Made by a program: the position numbers and the translations under genes
Part shown: piece after piece, positions 10,606 through 22,588 of the stretch
Layout: the number at the start of each line of letters is the position of its first letter
How positions within the stretch are numbered: position 1 is the stretch's first letter
DNA from: Coptis chinensis
Taxonomy: Eukaryota; Streptophyta; Magnoliopsida; Ranunculales; Ranunculaceae
Assembly: GCA_015680905.1 (NCBI GenBank)
Contig: CM027377.1
Coordinates: forward strand, 27,056,501 to 27,120,500
Length of the DNA: 64,000 nucleotides
Reading direction: 5' to 3'
Notes under the pieces: model-generated
What the model saw: only the letters and a program-made list of their open reading frames with translations
Databases searched by the model: none
Told to the model about the DNA's origin: nothing

Positions 10606-11117
10606 CAAAAATTAGTAACACAAAAGCACCAGCTCATAGATAACTTTCAGGAGTATTCGACATGAATAAACAATGAACTCGTTGATTTTCATTTTTAAGT
10701 GAATTGGAGCATTTATTACTAGCCCAAAGCAAAGTTTAAGAATAAATACAAACTTGCAAAGTATGTACTTTTCAAAAGCACAGTAGTATTAGTAATAGTT
10801 GTTAAATATTCTTATAGCAGCTGAAATCAATGATCATCAGAATGGTTAGGCATGTCAAAGAATACCGTACCTAAACATCTCAATGAATATTATTCTAACA
10901 GATAGAACTGAAATTACACATTATTTACAAAAAATTGCACTATTGTCTTCTTGTAGCAAGAAGCTTATCATAACATTCTCAAGACATGACCAACTGAGAA
11001 ACCCACGACGAGACTATAATTGTAGTAAAAGAAAATGTTATAATACTATTGGACAAGGCAATAATCATGAATATTGTGAAACTTGAGTAGAAAGTAACAA
11101 ATAGCTCTAGTACCTCA
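10606..11117. other. 3' flank of the 2H gene
   Basis: Non-coding AT-rich DNA downstream of the minus-strand gene; it presumably holds its 3' untranslated region. No distinct polyadenylation signal could be assigned with confidence. Confidence 0.4.
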
Positions 11118-11666
11118 TCATTCTGCAGCATTCCCAAGAGCAAACGAAAAAACCTCGCGAACAGGGGAAAACTCCACTAGTGCTATATCCATTCCACAAC
11201 CATTAACAGGCAACTTCAAATCTCGCAAAACACTAAAAGCCTCCGCCACTCGGTTTTTAGGGACATCTTGTGCAACAATGCATTGAGGTACCCATGAGTC
11301 TGGACAATACTCTTCACCTATTTCAATGTTCACCTTTTTCAGCTCATCCCACAACTGCATTTGAAATCGAAGCAGCGACAATGTAGGCGTCGGAGAAAGA
11401 AACAGAGTGTTTCCTGTACTTTCAAAGCTTCCAATGCTGGAGAAAGTTAAAGACAATGGTTCTTGCGTGGAAGCAAAGCTTTTTAAGACTTCTTTAAGTT
11501 TTGGGAGTTCAAGAAATGGAATAGAGAACAGAGTAATGTGTGGTCTAGACTCAATTTTGATGAGTTGGGAAGTGATCTGCCGGAGAGAAAGAACATTCCA
11601 AGCTTTCAAAACTTGGTTTTCAAGTGCAGGATCGAAGTAAAGCTCGATTGCGAAGCCTTGTGACAT
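11118..11666 (-). CDS. 2H-phosphoesterase / RNA-ligase-like protein
   Basis: 182 codons from ATG at 11666 (MSQGFAIELYFDP) to TGA at 11118-11120. The sequence fits the plant family annotated as RNA ligase/cyclic nucleotide phosphodiesterase-like (2H superfamily), soluble proteins that hydrolyse 2',3'-cyclic or 2'-5' phosphodiester bonds using two His-x-Thr/Ser motifs. The first motif is intact (RPHITLFS, His at about residue 43). At the second position the sequence reads WVPQCIVAQDV: the expected His is Gln and the expected Thr is Ile, so activity is doubtful. There is no signal peptide or membrane segment. The first 23 residues of the longer open frame depend on a non-ATG start and are not used. 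After splicing a 5' intron, an in-frame upstream ATG (MIKGVDSV) also becomes available. The reading frame is uninterrupted, unlike nearby transposon genes. Confidence 0.8.
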   Translation of the reverse strand: MSQGFAIELYFDPALENQVLKAWNVLSLRQITSQLIKIESRPHITLFSIPFLELPKLKEVLKSFASTQEPLSLTFSSIGSFESTGNTLFLSPTPTLSLLRFQMQLWDELKKVNIEIGEEYCPDSWVPQCIVAQDVPKNRVAEAFSVLRDLKLPVNGCGMDIALVEFSPVREVFSFALGNAAE

Positions 11667-11704
11667 TGTACTCAAATGGAATTCAATGAAAACAGAATCA
11701 ACTC

Positions 11705-11954
11705 CTAAGAACAGCGACAAAAACAAGTCACCCAATTATGTAAAACACCAAAACAAATGATCTTGAATGCTTGTCTTACAAGGGGGAAAGTGGAATTTAA
11801 ATTAAAGTAACCCCAACATGATAATATTTTTAATCTTGAGTGAGCATAGGGAGAAATCTGTATATGCAACAAAATAAAATAAACAACCAATTCAAGGCCA
11901 AGAAATATATATAGATTGAATAAAGAAAGAGTTAAAATTCAAAAGAGAAAATAC
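11705..11954 (-). other. Predicted 5' intron of the 2H gene
   Basis: On the minus strand, ATGATCAAAG|GTATTTTC at 11955/11954 is a good donor, and TTCTTAG|GAGTTG at 11705/11704 is a good acceptor, giving a 250-nt AT-rich intron. Splicing puts an ATG at the end of exon 1 in frame with the downstream coding region. Whether translation starts there or at 11666 cannot be told from sequence. Confidence 0.6.
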
Positions 11955-12058
11955 CTTTGATCATAAACAAAGCTGGCAAACACTGAAAGGAAAGAATAAA
12001 GATAGTTCACCAAAGTGTGATGTTGATAATGAGTCTTGGGTGGGGGGAGTATTGACTT

Positions 12059-12066
12059 TTTAAATA
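12059..12066 (-). promoter_or_regulatory. Possible TATA box of the 2H gene
   Basis: TATTTAAA on the minus strand about 100 bp upstream of the predicted exon 1 donor; spacing and context suit a plant promoter. No direct evidence of transcription. Confidence 0.35.
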
Positions 12067-12707
12067 CAGTAGAGCAATGGAGTTAGATCAAAGAAAGTGA
12101 GAGATGAAGCGAAGGCTATAAATGATGGTGCTGAAAGTTCCCATACCCAAAGACCTTACCACTTTTGTCCATTTACTGAATTTCTTTCTTGGTGCTGTTG
12201 AGTGTACTGCATGCTAAGTTCAACTTAAGAGACAAGAGTTCTAGTTATCCAGGTAAGTGTGCTGTACGTGTGTAATGTAAACTGCGTCAAGCATTGTCAT
12301 TTTTGGCAGCATGGTATGTCACTGATATTTCACTATGGTCAATACATACGTGATATGATTATGATAATTGGGATTTAAGGTAGCTATCATATTCTCTTCA
12401 CAGTTTTTTTTAAAGAGGAATCAGAATTTTCTGCTTCTCAAATAGAAATTCATTTCAATTTCGTGGAATGTTCAAAACATTGACAACGTAGTTCGGTTTT
12501 CAGTTTTCTCATGTGTTAGGACTTAGGACTTAGGACTTAGGCATCATATTCTGAAAGCGTCTTGTTAAAAGGTGGGTTTTGACATGCTGGAATTCCCAAG
12601 ATTTTGAGATTTTTTGACAGTACGCCGCATGTCCGCATATAGTGAACCACTGATTATTGTGAAAGTTTCATTATCAATAATGGGATCGGGGAATAATACC
12701 TACCTAC
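12067..12707. other. Upstream region of the 2H gene
   Basis: Non-coding. It includes a short (GGACTTA)n run near 12518-12540. No transposon ends recognised. Confidence 0.4.
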
Positions 12708-12894
12708 CATGTTGAAAATCAGCTCCAATAGGGAAACTGTCATCTTCTGAAATGCAGATAACCTGCCGTACTAGTTCTTCTTTGCTGACGAAAGGAATAT
12801 GACTTGTTCGTGACTTGCCGACTTGTACAGTTGTACTAGTGAATTGTGAGTCTGAATCCTCAGAATCTGCATGTTCTTTTTCCGAGTCTCTCAT
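12708..12894 (-). CDS. Possible first exon of an unknown gene
   Basis: An ATG-started frame (MRDSEKEHADSEDSD) rich in Ser, Glu and Asp runs for about 62 residues and ends at a good donor, CAACATG|GTAGGT (exon end about 12708). The composition is protein-like, but the sequence is not recognised and no following exon was found before the 2H promoter. It could be an alternative upstream exon of the 2H gene, an exon relic, or chance. Confidence 0.3.
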
Positions 12895-13187
12895 TAGTCA
12901 TTAGTCCCCAAGTCCCCAACTCCAAAAGCTACATACCAGGTACGGTGGGAATGTTTTTTTTTCAATGAGTTGATTGTATGGTGAAAAACCATTAAACCAG
13001 ACTGATTTAATTAGAATCATTTTGAGTATTGGGAATGTGATATAAACTGCCAAGAGCCCAACATAGTATACTGATTTTCGTTTTCCATGACTGTTTGTTT
13101 TTGTACGTATCTACCAGTTTTAACCATCGTTAGTTAGTTCGGGGACGGAAATTATTCGTAACCTGAATCAATAGGGAATTAGTCTAA

Positions 13188-13647
13188 GGGGGTGTTTGGA
13201 TCCTATTTATTTATTGCCAAAAAGTGTTTATTAGTGAAAAAACATTTTTTGAAAAAATAAATGTGTTTGGTTTCTATTTAAAAAAAAATAGTTTTTCTTC
13301 CAAAAAACACTTTTTGATCTCAAAAAGTTGTTTTATGATAATTTGTTTTATGATAATTAGGTAAAACTTGTTTTTCAAGTTAAAAAACTATTTTTCTTTG
13401 AAAGAAACACTTTGGGTGCTAAAGGCAAATGAACTCCCCGGATGTTTTAGACTTTTAAATTTTATCTTGATATATTACCAAAATATATCGAGAAACATAG
13501 TGCGAAATCTATTTTCATAAAATAGCTTTTAAGAAAAATTACAACCAAACATGTTGATTGAAAAACTGTTTTTAGAATAAATACTTTTTCATAAAAATGT
13601 TTTTTAAGAAAAAATGATTTTTTTTAAAATGAGAACCAAACACCCAC
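13188..13647. mobile_element. Tourist-like MITE (PIF/Harbinger type)
   Basis: A 460-bp element with terminal inverted repeats GGGGGTGTTTGG at the left and, as the complement at the right end, GTGGGTGTTTGG (one mismatch). It is flanked on both sides by TAA (13185-13187 and 13648-13650), the 3-bp target duplication typical of Harbinger/Tourist elements. The interior is AT-rich with many AAAAACATTTTT-type segments in both orientations and no coding frame. Confidence 0.8.
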
Positions 13648-13650
13648 TAA

Positions 13651-14385
13651 TTCATTTTCAATTTGGAAAAATTCATGAAAACATTCGGTTAGATAGTCGC
13701 AGTATGAGAAATATTCGCCTAAACAGTAATTCGTGAATAATTCAATATTCATCAATAAAAATTTGTAGATATAAACCACTTTCAATTCACAAATTTAGGT
13801 CAAAACCATAAGAAATTATTTGTATTTAGTATTCTAACTAAATAAAGCATCTTTAACAATGAAAAATATTCAAAATTCCTATTGAATTTCATATCTCATC
13901 CTAACACATAGGAGTTTATCTAATAAAAGTTTTTAAATTTTTTATGAAAATTCCGAATTTTTGGGCCGAATCCAAACGAAAATTAGAATTCAGGGTATCA
14001 TACTGCATTTTAATTACTTTTAGTCTACGTGATGACTGGAATAATACTTCTTATAAGACTCAATTTAATTAAGAAAGCATAAACGATATGTTCATAAGTC
14101 CGCCCACAGAAAATCACCAAAGATATTGATTTTGGTCTCGTCGTACCAAATCCAGTAAGAACATTATTTGTAACAGCCAGACCTAGCGTCAACAAGTCCG
14201 CTCTGCACTGAGAGCTGCAAGACCGAAAGATACCACATAAACTAAGCATAGCAATAAAAGACCACACAAATTCAAACTGCTAACAAAATGTGTTATGGAA
14301 AATAGAGAATTAGTAACTCATAGTTACAACTACTCCACAACAACGACTTCTTCTTTCAAATGGTCTTTGATATATAATTCAAATA
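13651..14385. other. Host intergenic DNA
   Basis: AT-rich; no gene recognised. A minus-strand open frame near 14025-14267 has no known motif and no convincing splice context. The right edge is the A of the AT dinucleotide where the next Helitron inserted. Confidence 0.5.
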
Positions 14386-16006
14386 TCTTATATATAAAGC
14401 GGATACTGGATTTTCCAATTAGTTCCCGTATTTCCGGTTTTAAACCAAAATTTTTAATATAAAGGGTACCGGAGAGAAGAGGGGACAGCCAATTTCTTTT
14501 TGCTATTTGCAGAAAGGATAAATCGGTAATTTAAACCATTCCCAGACTATGACATTTTCGGACACACCGTTTCGATCGCCTCCTTCCCGAAAGAAAATAT
14601 AAGAAAAAAAAAAACCGTTCCGACTCTGTAACTTCCCTATTCCCAAATCCCCTCTCAGATACTCTCTCCATGATCTCTTTCGTAATATGATTTTGTTATA
14701 ACAGTTATCTATCAGAATAAATAGAATGTTTGAACGTGTCGTGATCGCTTGATTTGGGTAAACAACACTTTTCCTTACTCCTTTTTTTTTTAATCCTCTT
14801 AGTTAATTCTTCTTTGGTAATGTCTAACTATAAATCACATTCAATTCTACTACCATACGTTAGTTTTTGAACATTTCATGTTTGACAAAATATTTTGGTG
14901 TACATTTACATGGATGTTTAATTGAAACAATGCGTCTCTTCCCATCTCCGACTCTCCGTATTCCTAATAAATAAATAAAACCTCAATTTCCTTCACTTTC
15001 TTCCCAATAAAACTTGACGAAAAGTTTTTGATTGCTTTGGTTATCCAGATTAACGCTTCCAACAGTCAATGACCATTGGTTCACCACAGAAGAGGTGTCT
15101 TCAATTTTCCTCTTTCTAATTTCAATGTTTTATCTAAGTGATTGAAAATTTTACCAAATTACAGATAACCCGTCATTCTCAAATTGTTCGCACTAACGAA
15201 TTTTAGGATGACTTATTTTCAGTACATTTACTTTATATTGGGTTGATAGTATTCTATCGTTCTACTTAAATTTCTTTGTTTATACAATGATATCAGTCAT
15301 TGTACATTTGCAGGCCTTATCAATTACTAAATGTGTTGTCCTGAGTTTGGCGATCATTAGGTTTGACACTTAAGGATTTGTGGACTATGGATGCATTACT
15401 TCGCCATGGAAGAGGTCAGCTTAGTGTTCATACTTTCAGATATTAGCATTTAATTTATTTTTTCAGTCTAACCTATGCACCAATGGTGTTATGTAAGTCT
15501 AACAAAATTCCAGACATCCAATTGTTGTTTCATTTCAATTAGCTTCAAAATTTAATCGACTTTCACTTGCCCTCTTTTAGTTCTTTCCTACCATTCTTCT
15601 GTGGGCTTGACCGTTTGACAAGGAACAAACTTAAAACTTATCAACTTCTGATCTCAGTTGAGTGTTTTCATTTCCTGTATTGATTGCATTCTTTTTTGGT
15701 TTATTCTGTTATGGTCCTGGTAGCGTATAATGCAATTCTAAGGTTGATTTTTCTTCTTCCCAAAATTATCATTCCAATGTATTCTTTTAGTTAAGGTTGA
15801 TGATTCTCATGGTGTTAATATGATGTAGAATGGACAAGAGGAGTTAATATTATATTTCCTCTATGTTTATTTAGAACTTTTACTTTTTTTTTTTAAGTCC
15901 CGAGTACGTGGTATTTTCCCAACATAAGTTGTCATCTAAATGCATTCAAATTCATACTTGTCAGTTATTCCTCAAGTTTTAAATGTATGTAATTATCTTC
16001 TTTCAG

Positions 16007-16073
16007 TTATTTGAAGGATAAAAATGGAAGGACTCATCACTCACATTCTGCCGTCACGCCGTTCTGTGAAGAG
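16007..16073 (+). pseudogene. Exon-like fragment in the Helitron
   Basis: A polypyrimidine stretch and CAG precede it, and GAAGAG|GTACC ends it. The frame starting at the second base is open through the 67 nt and reads YLKDKNGRTHHSHSAVTPFC. The product is not recognised. Similar AGAAGAG|GT-type borders occur near 15106 and 15414, hinting at further small exons of the same captured gene. Confidence 0.35.
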
Positions 16074-17394
16074 GTACCATTATTTTCCCACCTTTCCTTT
16101 TGCTTAATAGTTCCATTGCTTGCTAATCCTCGACGTACATCACCATTGAAATCCAACATTTATGTGTACGTAAATTAGTTGTTGCAGACTTACTGTTGGT
16201 GAAAAGCAAACATTGATTATAGAAATTTTCTGTTTGTATATATAGAAAGCTAGACGTTATCTTAGTTGTTTAAATAAAGTAGGCTAGGTCTCTATCCCCG
16301 GATTCACTGATTCAAGGGTTTTAGATGGGATGGGGGGCTCATCCAATTCCATGGGTCTCCCTGACGCCCTCTCGATCTCTTCCTTCTCTAAGTCAACCCC
16401 TCGCCTATCGAATGTAGCAGGGAAGCAGCCTTGAATAATGTGTGTCAACTTATAAAAATTGGTAAGGAGCGCCAAATTTATACCCCCTACTTAAAAAAAG
16501 TTGCTCAAGCAATTCACAGAAGAAGATATGAAGTGAACAGGACCTTCAAAAGTTCAATATGTTGATATTGATTTTAATTGTTTATTGACTTTTTTTTTAT
16601 TTGATTGAAAAGTTTAATTTTATCTATAAATCCAGTGATAGCGGTTACATCGACTAATGGAGGCCTGCTTATAACAAATTGTTATGTTGCGGGAGTACAC
16701 TATTTAGCTATTTTAGCCGTGTTAAAATTTTGAGAGCCTCTTCCCATAACCATAGCAATCATTCGGTGTGTTTTTCTTTGTTATACATTTGTCTTTCTCA
16801 TTGTGCGATATAGACCGATTAAATATTTTAGACAATGTCATTGTGACTTTGATGTGTTTTTAAAAATTAAAGTGCCCCCCGTATAAATTGGCGAGTCTAA
16901 CATATCAATTAGAAGAACTCTATATTATAGTGTGTTTCGTTTCAAGGTTTTTCTGAGTAGTTGCACTGAAGTGGTCCCTATTTCTTTGATACAATTTTTT
17001 TTTTTTGGCCTTAACGTTTACTTAGCTTCCTCAAAATCTCCTCTTATCTCTGCCAACATAACCTTCAAAAGAATTTGCCTGTTTAATATTGATATCCTCA
17101 CTTTTCTTACTGAGAATCTCCTCTTAGTTTAATTAATATTTATGTTGTATGTATGAGGACCATGTATAAAGAAGTTGTGTTATGATTCGTAATAAAAGAA
17201 TTTTACTTTATTAACTTACTTTTTAGACTTTTAGTTGCATTATCTACAATGACGTATTCTTTGAGTAATTTGATTATTACAGTAGCTATGAATTATAGTT
17301 GATATCATACCTTACAACAAGTGTCTTCGACCTGTTACTGAGATAGTTCCTTTTCTTTCATGCGAAGATCTTATGTGTGCATACCTCTATGCAG

Positions 17395-17525
17395 TGGGCA
17401 CAAGTGTTGTGAAATCCTCAATGGAAGCACATTATCGTCGGGTCTTATTGTTCTAACAACTTGGAGTTTATACCAAAGAGGAGTGGGGAATCCAAAACTT
17501 TGACCATATCGTTGATGTCTAACAG
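17395..17525 (+). pseudogene. Exon-like fragment in the Helitron
   Basis: It follows ...CCTCTATGCAG and ends at CTAACAG|GTATAC. One frame (GHKCCEILNGSTLSSGLIVL) is open for about 36 codons and then meets TGA, so it is decayed or the frame is wrong. The product is not recognised. Confidence 0.3.
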
Positions 17526-17680
17526 GTATACAAAACTTGCATGCAATCTCTTTGCTTCCTATTAATATTACCATGCTTTGTGATACCCTCATATTCTTGT
17601 TTAACATGCAATAGTTTTCCTTCTAATTTGAACTGTTTTATATGGAGCCCAGTTTTTGTTTTTAATTTTCAATTTTGCAG

Positions 17681-17844
17681 AGTCAGGATAGCAAATAGAG
17701 ACTGGGAATGATAATTCAGTTATACACGTGGAAAAATTTCTAAGAACAACTGATCCAGTTTTAAAATACCTTGGCATGCTAAGAAAGCTTGATACATTTC
17801 CCATTGGTGGTGCTCTTTGTGGCTTTAACAGTCATTTCCAGTTT
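17681..17844 (+). pseudogene. Exon-like fragment in the Helitron
   Basis: It is preceded by TTTTGCAG and ends at a plausible donor, TTT|GTAGTATG. Apart from one TAG near its start (possibly from CAG), a frame is open and looks protein-like (VEKFLRTTDPVLKYLGML and onward). I do not recognise the family. It lies in the same strand and order as the two upstream fragments. Confidence 0.4.
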
Positions 17845-18172
17845 GTAGTATGCCCATTAGTTCTTTGTGAATTGTTGAGTGTTTTAACGGCATATACACC
17901 CCCCCCCCCCCAAGGTTCGGAAAAAACAAGGAATATATTTAATTGAAAATATGTTGGACGATTATCTGTCTCTAATACATTGTAGTTGAAACAATTGCTA
18001 TTTCTTATAATCTATGTTTCCCTCTTAGAAGCATATTACACTGTACCATAAATCTTCATTTCCCCCCTTCCTACAAAGTACAAACCAGTTACCACATGCA
18101 TTTTTCAGACCTCCATGCAGAGATATTGCAAAATACTTGCTGTCAATCACGTGCGCACGTGCCATCTACTAG

Positions 18173-18849
18173 TGCATATAAAGCATATTACTACTTAACC
18201 ATGCATGTAAGTATGGCTAGTTCTCAACACGGCGAACCTATACTAATGTGATCAATTGTTTTAACTAATTTGACTAGCCCTACAGGCCTGAAATAAGAAC
18301 ATGTCGCCAATGAGATATGGTACGCAAGTACAGTCAAAGTTACTGGAAGTCTGGAACCATAAGTTACAAAACCGAAAAGAACAAAGGCATATTTTACAAA
18401 ATCTGTTAAGGTAACACATACGAGAAATGGAACAGAGGTTGAAATTCTTAAGGATCAACAATATGGAAGATAAAGGAAAACAGAATCAACCTTGACATGG
18501 ATCCATTAGCATTAAGCACTCTAAAAGACTTTTGCATGTTGGCCAGCTGCAGAAAAAAGTCCATGATAACCTAAAACAGAGAACGATAAATGGAAATCAC
18601 AACTTCTAAGTCAATAAGGTTAAGGCATCTTGATCCGAGCTAGTGTCATAAGCACTGTGACTGTCTTCATATTCATCTAGGTGCTCATATATCGGTCCTA
18701 TTAGAAGTTGTTCTGTATGTCAGAGTGCAGAGTGCGTACACGCTCTATTCAAGCACAATTAGAGCCCGCTCGCGCCTCGAATCATGTTTAGAAATCCACC
18801 GTTTGTGTTTGTACAGATGACACACGCTCCTTTTGTGTGTGTAGATGAT
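18173..18849. other. Host DNA between Helitron and Athila element
   Basis: No gene recognised. The exact left boundary of the Athila LTR is not resolved, so part of this stretch may belong to that LTR. Confidence 0.4.
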
Positions 18850-20372
18850 ATATAGATGATGTAGATGGATGATGGTCGTTGAACAAATAGAAACGTATCA
18901 AAACCTAATTATCCCTCAATAAGTAAATGATGAGTAGGGTATCGTTCCACTTTTAAGTGTATGTTATGTGAAGGATAAGACTGGAAAGGGGGTTTGAGAG
19001 ATTAAAAACTATGATTATAGAGATTTTAGATTCTAATGCTAAACTAAACTAAATTAACTAAACTATTGAGAATTTATAAGAGAGGGAATTCAAGAGATTA
19101 AAATCCACCAATACTTTTGATCTATGACCTTTTGCTTCATGGTTGTTCTTACAAGTAGACTACAATTAGGCAATCGAGCGAGTGGCGAGGCCCTCTTGGA
19201 CGAAACATCGTTAACAATTAATTCTACTTAAGGTTGTTCCTATGTTTATGCTATTAATGTCTTCTTTCCTTTTATGTAAGCTCAGGTAGCCATTCAATGT
19301 ATTACCGAAAGCAACATCAAGGAGTACTTCCTAATAGGGCGGCCATTCAATAAATCACCACTTAAGGCAAACACAAAGAATACTTCCCCTAGGCAGCCAC
19401 TCCCTGAGCTACCCCTTCTAAGGCAACACAAATAATATTTCCCTAACTCTAAAGAACTACACTACTAGAAGAAAAGTAAAGAACACTAGCATGATATTAA
19501 TATTGCAAAATATGAACCCTATTCTATACTTTCATCCCCTGGTGTGGGCAATGAAACTAATAGCTAAAAACATAAAGAACTAACCTGATTGAAGAACACC
19601 ATGAACCAGAAGAATCATTAAACCTCAAGTATCGGTTTCATCTCCTCCCTTGAAAGAGAAGATTAACCTTCCATAAAGAAGGAAGAACACAAAGAACGAG
19701 AAGAAGAAGAGTCGAAGAACATAAGACTAGAACTTTTTATTATTAATCTCTCTACCTCAAGTTCTGGAGACAAGAATATAAGTGAATTGGCCAATTACAT
19801 GAGGCACTTAGGTCCTCTATTTATAGGGGTTACAATGAGTTCTAGAAGCATTCCAAACCGCCATTTGTTTCCTAATACAAATCAACTTCTTTCAGAGTCC
19901 AACTTTATCTCCAAAACTGAGAAGGAATTGGCTACAGTGTCGTTTCATGCGTCTGGACACATGATCCATGAGTCTCAAACGCGAGCAATGCGTCTAGACT
20001 CATGATCCATGTGTCCCAGACACGGAAGTCTATTTTCCCTCTTTTGCTCTATCTTTCTATCTTCTTTTGCGGGCTTTGGTCCAAGTAACGAATCCGTTTG
20101 CCTTGGGCTTCTAAATAGGCTTTAAAATAGGTCTAAGTCGCATCTTTAATAGCTTCAATTCCTTGGCCTTCTCCATGATTGTCCACGGGCTTCCCATATG
20201 ATCCTTAATGCTCCGAATTGCTCCGTTTTACCCCCTTTCTCTAATATTCCACAAAACTCTCTCTTTCACCTGTAGAATCATAAAACATAACTTACAAACA
20301 CTATTAGTCCATTAAGATGCCTAAACAAGAGGCATAATCGAGGGTTAAATTGCACTTTTTGAGCACTTATCA
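18850..20372 (-). repeat. 3' LTR of the Athila-type element (left edge approximate)
   Basis: On the minus strand the LTR begins TGATAAGTGCTCAAAAAGTG at 20372, directly after a purine-rich GGGAGTTG tract, which is the expected arrangement of polypurine tract and LTR. It runs about 1.5 kb, a usual Athila LTR length. The 3' limit could not be fixed because there is no second LTR to compare. Confidence 0.6.
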
Positions 20373-22588
20373 CAACTCCCAACTAGCCTTTTGCTAGTCT
20401 CTTAGCAAATAAGATAAAAAAATAGATAAGTGATCAAAATCACATCCTAATAACAAAAATAAAATCCTAACTCACTTTTGCAGGCATCGCAATTGCATTT
20501 AACATATGCAACAAGGCTTTAAACCTTTAAGTTCCCCAAAAAGAACGAGTTATAGTCTCGTAAGGGTTTTCAGGTGATATACCCACAAAATCAATCAATA
20601 ACATGTTCAAGAATGATAATAGTTTTAAGAGAGAGAAATTCCTTATCCACTTAGTACTTACTCCAACAGACGGTCTCCATTGCTAACTACATTACTGCAA
20701 ATACTCATAGATTATGATGGGGGATAATAAAAATTGACAAAATTCTCAATCAAGGCTTATGTTTGTACTTAGTCAATCTCCTATACTCTCCTATCCAAGA
20801 AACAGAATCCCTAGTTTATCTTTAGACAGATAATCTCGACTTTCAATTCTCACTGGTCATACTCTCAGCAGAGAATCTCTCAGAAGATGGTCTACTATTT
20901 TACCTCATGTATGTGGGAAAAAGAATAAAACATACGAACATCCCACATAATACCTTGAAAAACAGACTTCTAGATGACAATAGTCTCATGGAAAGAATGT
21001 CAATCACATATAAAGTGTCGGGTCCTTCACTTTAGCATCCTCTCACTTATTCTAGACTTCGTACCATACTGTAGTGATAAGTTATGGGTTGTAACTTGGC
21101 TTGGGTATTGGTTTATGAAAGAAAGGTAAAAAGGATTCTAAGGTTGTTTCTGAAAACACTAAGGGTTTTGCTTCTTTCTTTGGAAGATTTCTTCAAATTT
21201 TGTATTGCAGAGAAAATTCTTCCTTTGTCTTAGCTTTTTCATCCATTCCGCTTTTTTTTTTTTTTTTTTTTTAACACTCGTGGTATATCCTTGATTAGTC
21301 TTGGATATGCTTGTTTTCCACTAGCTTACTCGCTTTAGAAACGAATGATGGTCTTCATTGTATCTCTCTGATATTTCCTTGTAATCTTCATTTTGTGCTC
21401 TTTCTTCCTCCTTGTGCCCCTCATATACTCAGAAACATATGGGTATGGCTGATAAAGGTTTTTGGCTATACTCCTTGTCTGGAGTTGGGTAAAGGATAAA
21501 GGGTTTTATGAAGGAAAATGGCTTATTGTAAGGCTCAAAAGGGTTTAACATGATGGTCCTACTAGGTGGGATAAAGGCTGAATGGGTTCACTACTTGACT
21601 TATCAGTATAATACTCTGTTTTGAATAGACTCTACAAGACCTAATGGCTATCTCCCCAGTTGATGTCACTTCCTGATTAACCAAATCAACAAATAATGAG
21701 ACTATATTATAACGACATAGAGAGCTGAAAGATGTTGAGTCACTAAGACTCAGAGTTTTCATAAGAACTCTCCAAAGAATGGGTATAAAGCTCAAGTCTC
21801 AAGGGCTAAGTCTAAAAATTCTTCTTCCAATTTACTAGGGGTTTAAATCTCTCTTCTAACAAAAGTATACAAAACTGACCAAGTACTATGGTGGTGCCTT
21901 GATAAAGGATTCTATCAACAAGAACTATGTACAAGCATAATAAATAGTCTAAGTGGTAATGAAATCAATAATATCAACTATCTATCAAACTTAACGCTAA
22001 GCAGTATAGAATATATATCCCATACTCATCATCAAAATTCATTTTTCTCATGCTGCTGATATAGAAACAAAAATATTTTAGTTTTTGAAAACTAATTTTC
22101 GAAATTCATTTCTCAAGTACACCCTCCCCCTACTTATGCATGCATTGACCTCAATGTATAAAGAAGTAAATGAAATGGATGAGAAAAAGGTAGGATATTA
22201 CCATTGATGCCGAATTTTGATCTTTCTCTGTCATATAAATGTTAAGCTCACAAAATAGAGAAAATCAAATAGAATTAGTTCAAGAAACAAAACAAATATT
22301 TTTAGGTCTTTTTACGTCAGATCCCCAAGACGTAATGTGAGTCTTTTAAAATCAGATTCTCAAGACTTTTGAGTCCTTTATAGTCAGATCCTCAAGACTA
22401 GTATTCCCACCCAATAGGTTTCACTTTGTAGGAATTCTTCTAATCTCTCAACAATATGCTTACTTCCTATAAACATTTTATACTCGGTCTACTAGAGTTA
22501 TGAGACTTTGACTCCGGCGCTTGCAACTCCTCTCAGTAAAGGATAAAGTGATGAAAATATGAGGGCCCGGCTATCGGTGGCACTTATA
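20373..22588 (-). other. Athila 3' non-coding region (env position)
   Basis: About 2.2 kb between the end of integrase and the 3' LTR, where some Athila elements carry an env-like frame. No such frame is visible here. It contains a 20+ nt T run near 21250-21272 and short repeats of GTCAGATCC(C/T)CAAGAC at about 22317-22400. Confidence 0.6.

Larger units (their letters stand above)
14386..18172 (+). mobile_element. Putative non-autonomous Helitron with captured exons
   Basis: The left end is A|TCTTATATATAAAGCGGAT, an AT-rich TC start followed by AAAGC(G) that resembles plant Helitron 5' termini. The right end has a perfect palindrome CACGTGCGCACGTG (18148-18161), seven spacer bases, then CTAG (18169-18172) and T. 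Insertion between A and T fits Helitron target choice. The 3787-bp interior has no Rep/helicase but holds several plus-strand segments with good splice borders and partly open frames (16007-16073, 17395-17525, 17681-17844), as in Helitrons that have captured host gene pieces. The 3' end is strong; the 5' end is a best guess. Confidence 0.6.

Noticed and set aside
11667..11735. N-terminal extension of the 2H protein (23 extra codons)
   Set aside because: It depends on a TTG start; an intron acceptor at 11705/11704 falls inside it and the ATG at 11666 matches the usual family start.
17899..17910. C run at about 17900 as a regulatory signal
   Set aside because: A simple homopolymer inside the Helitron with no supporting context.
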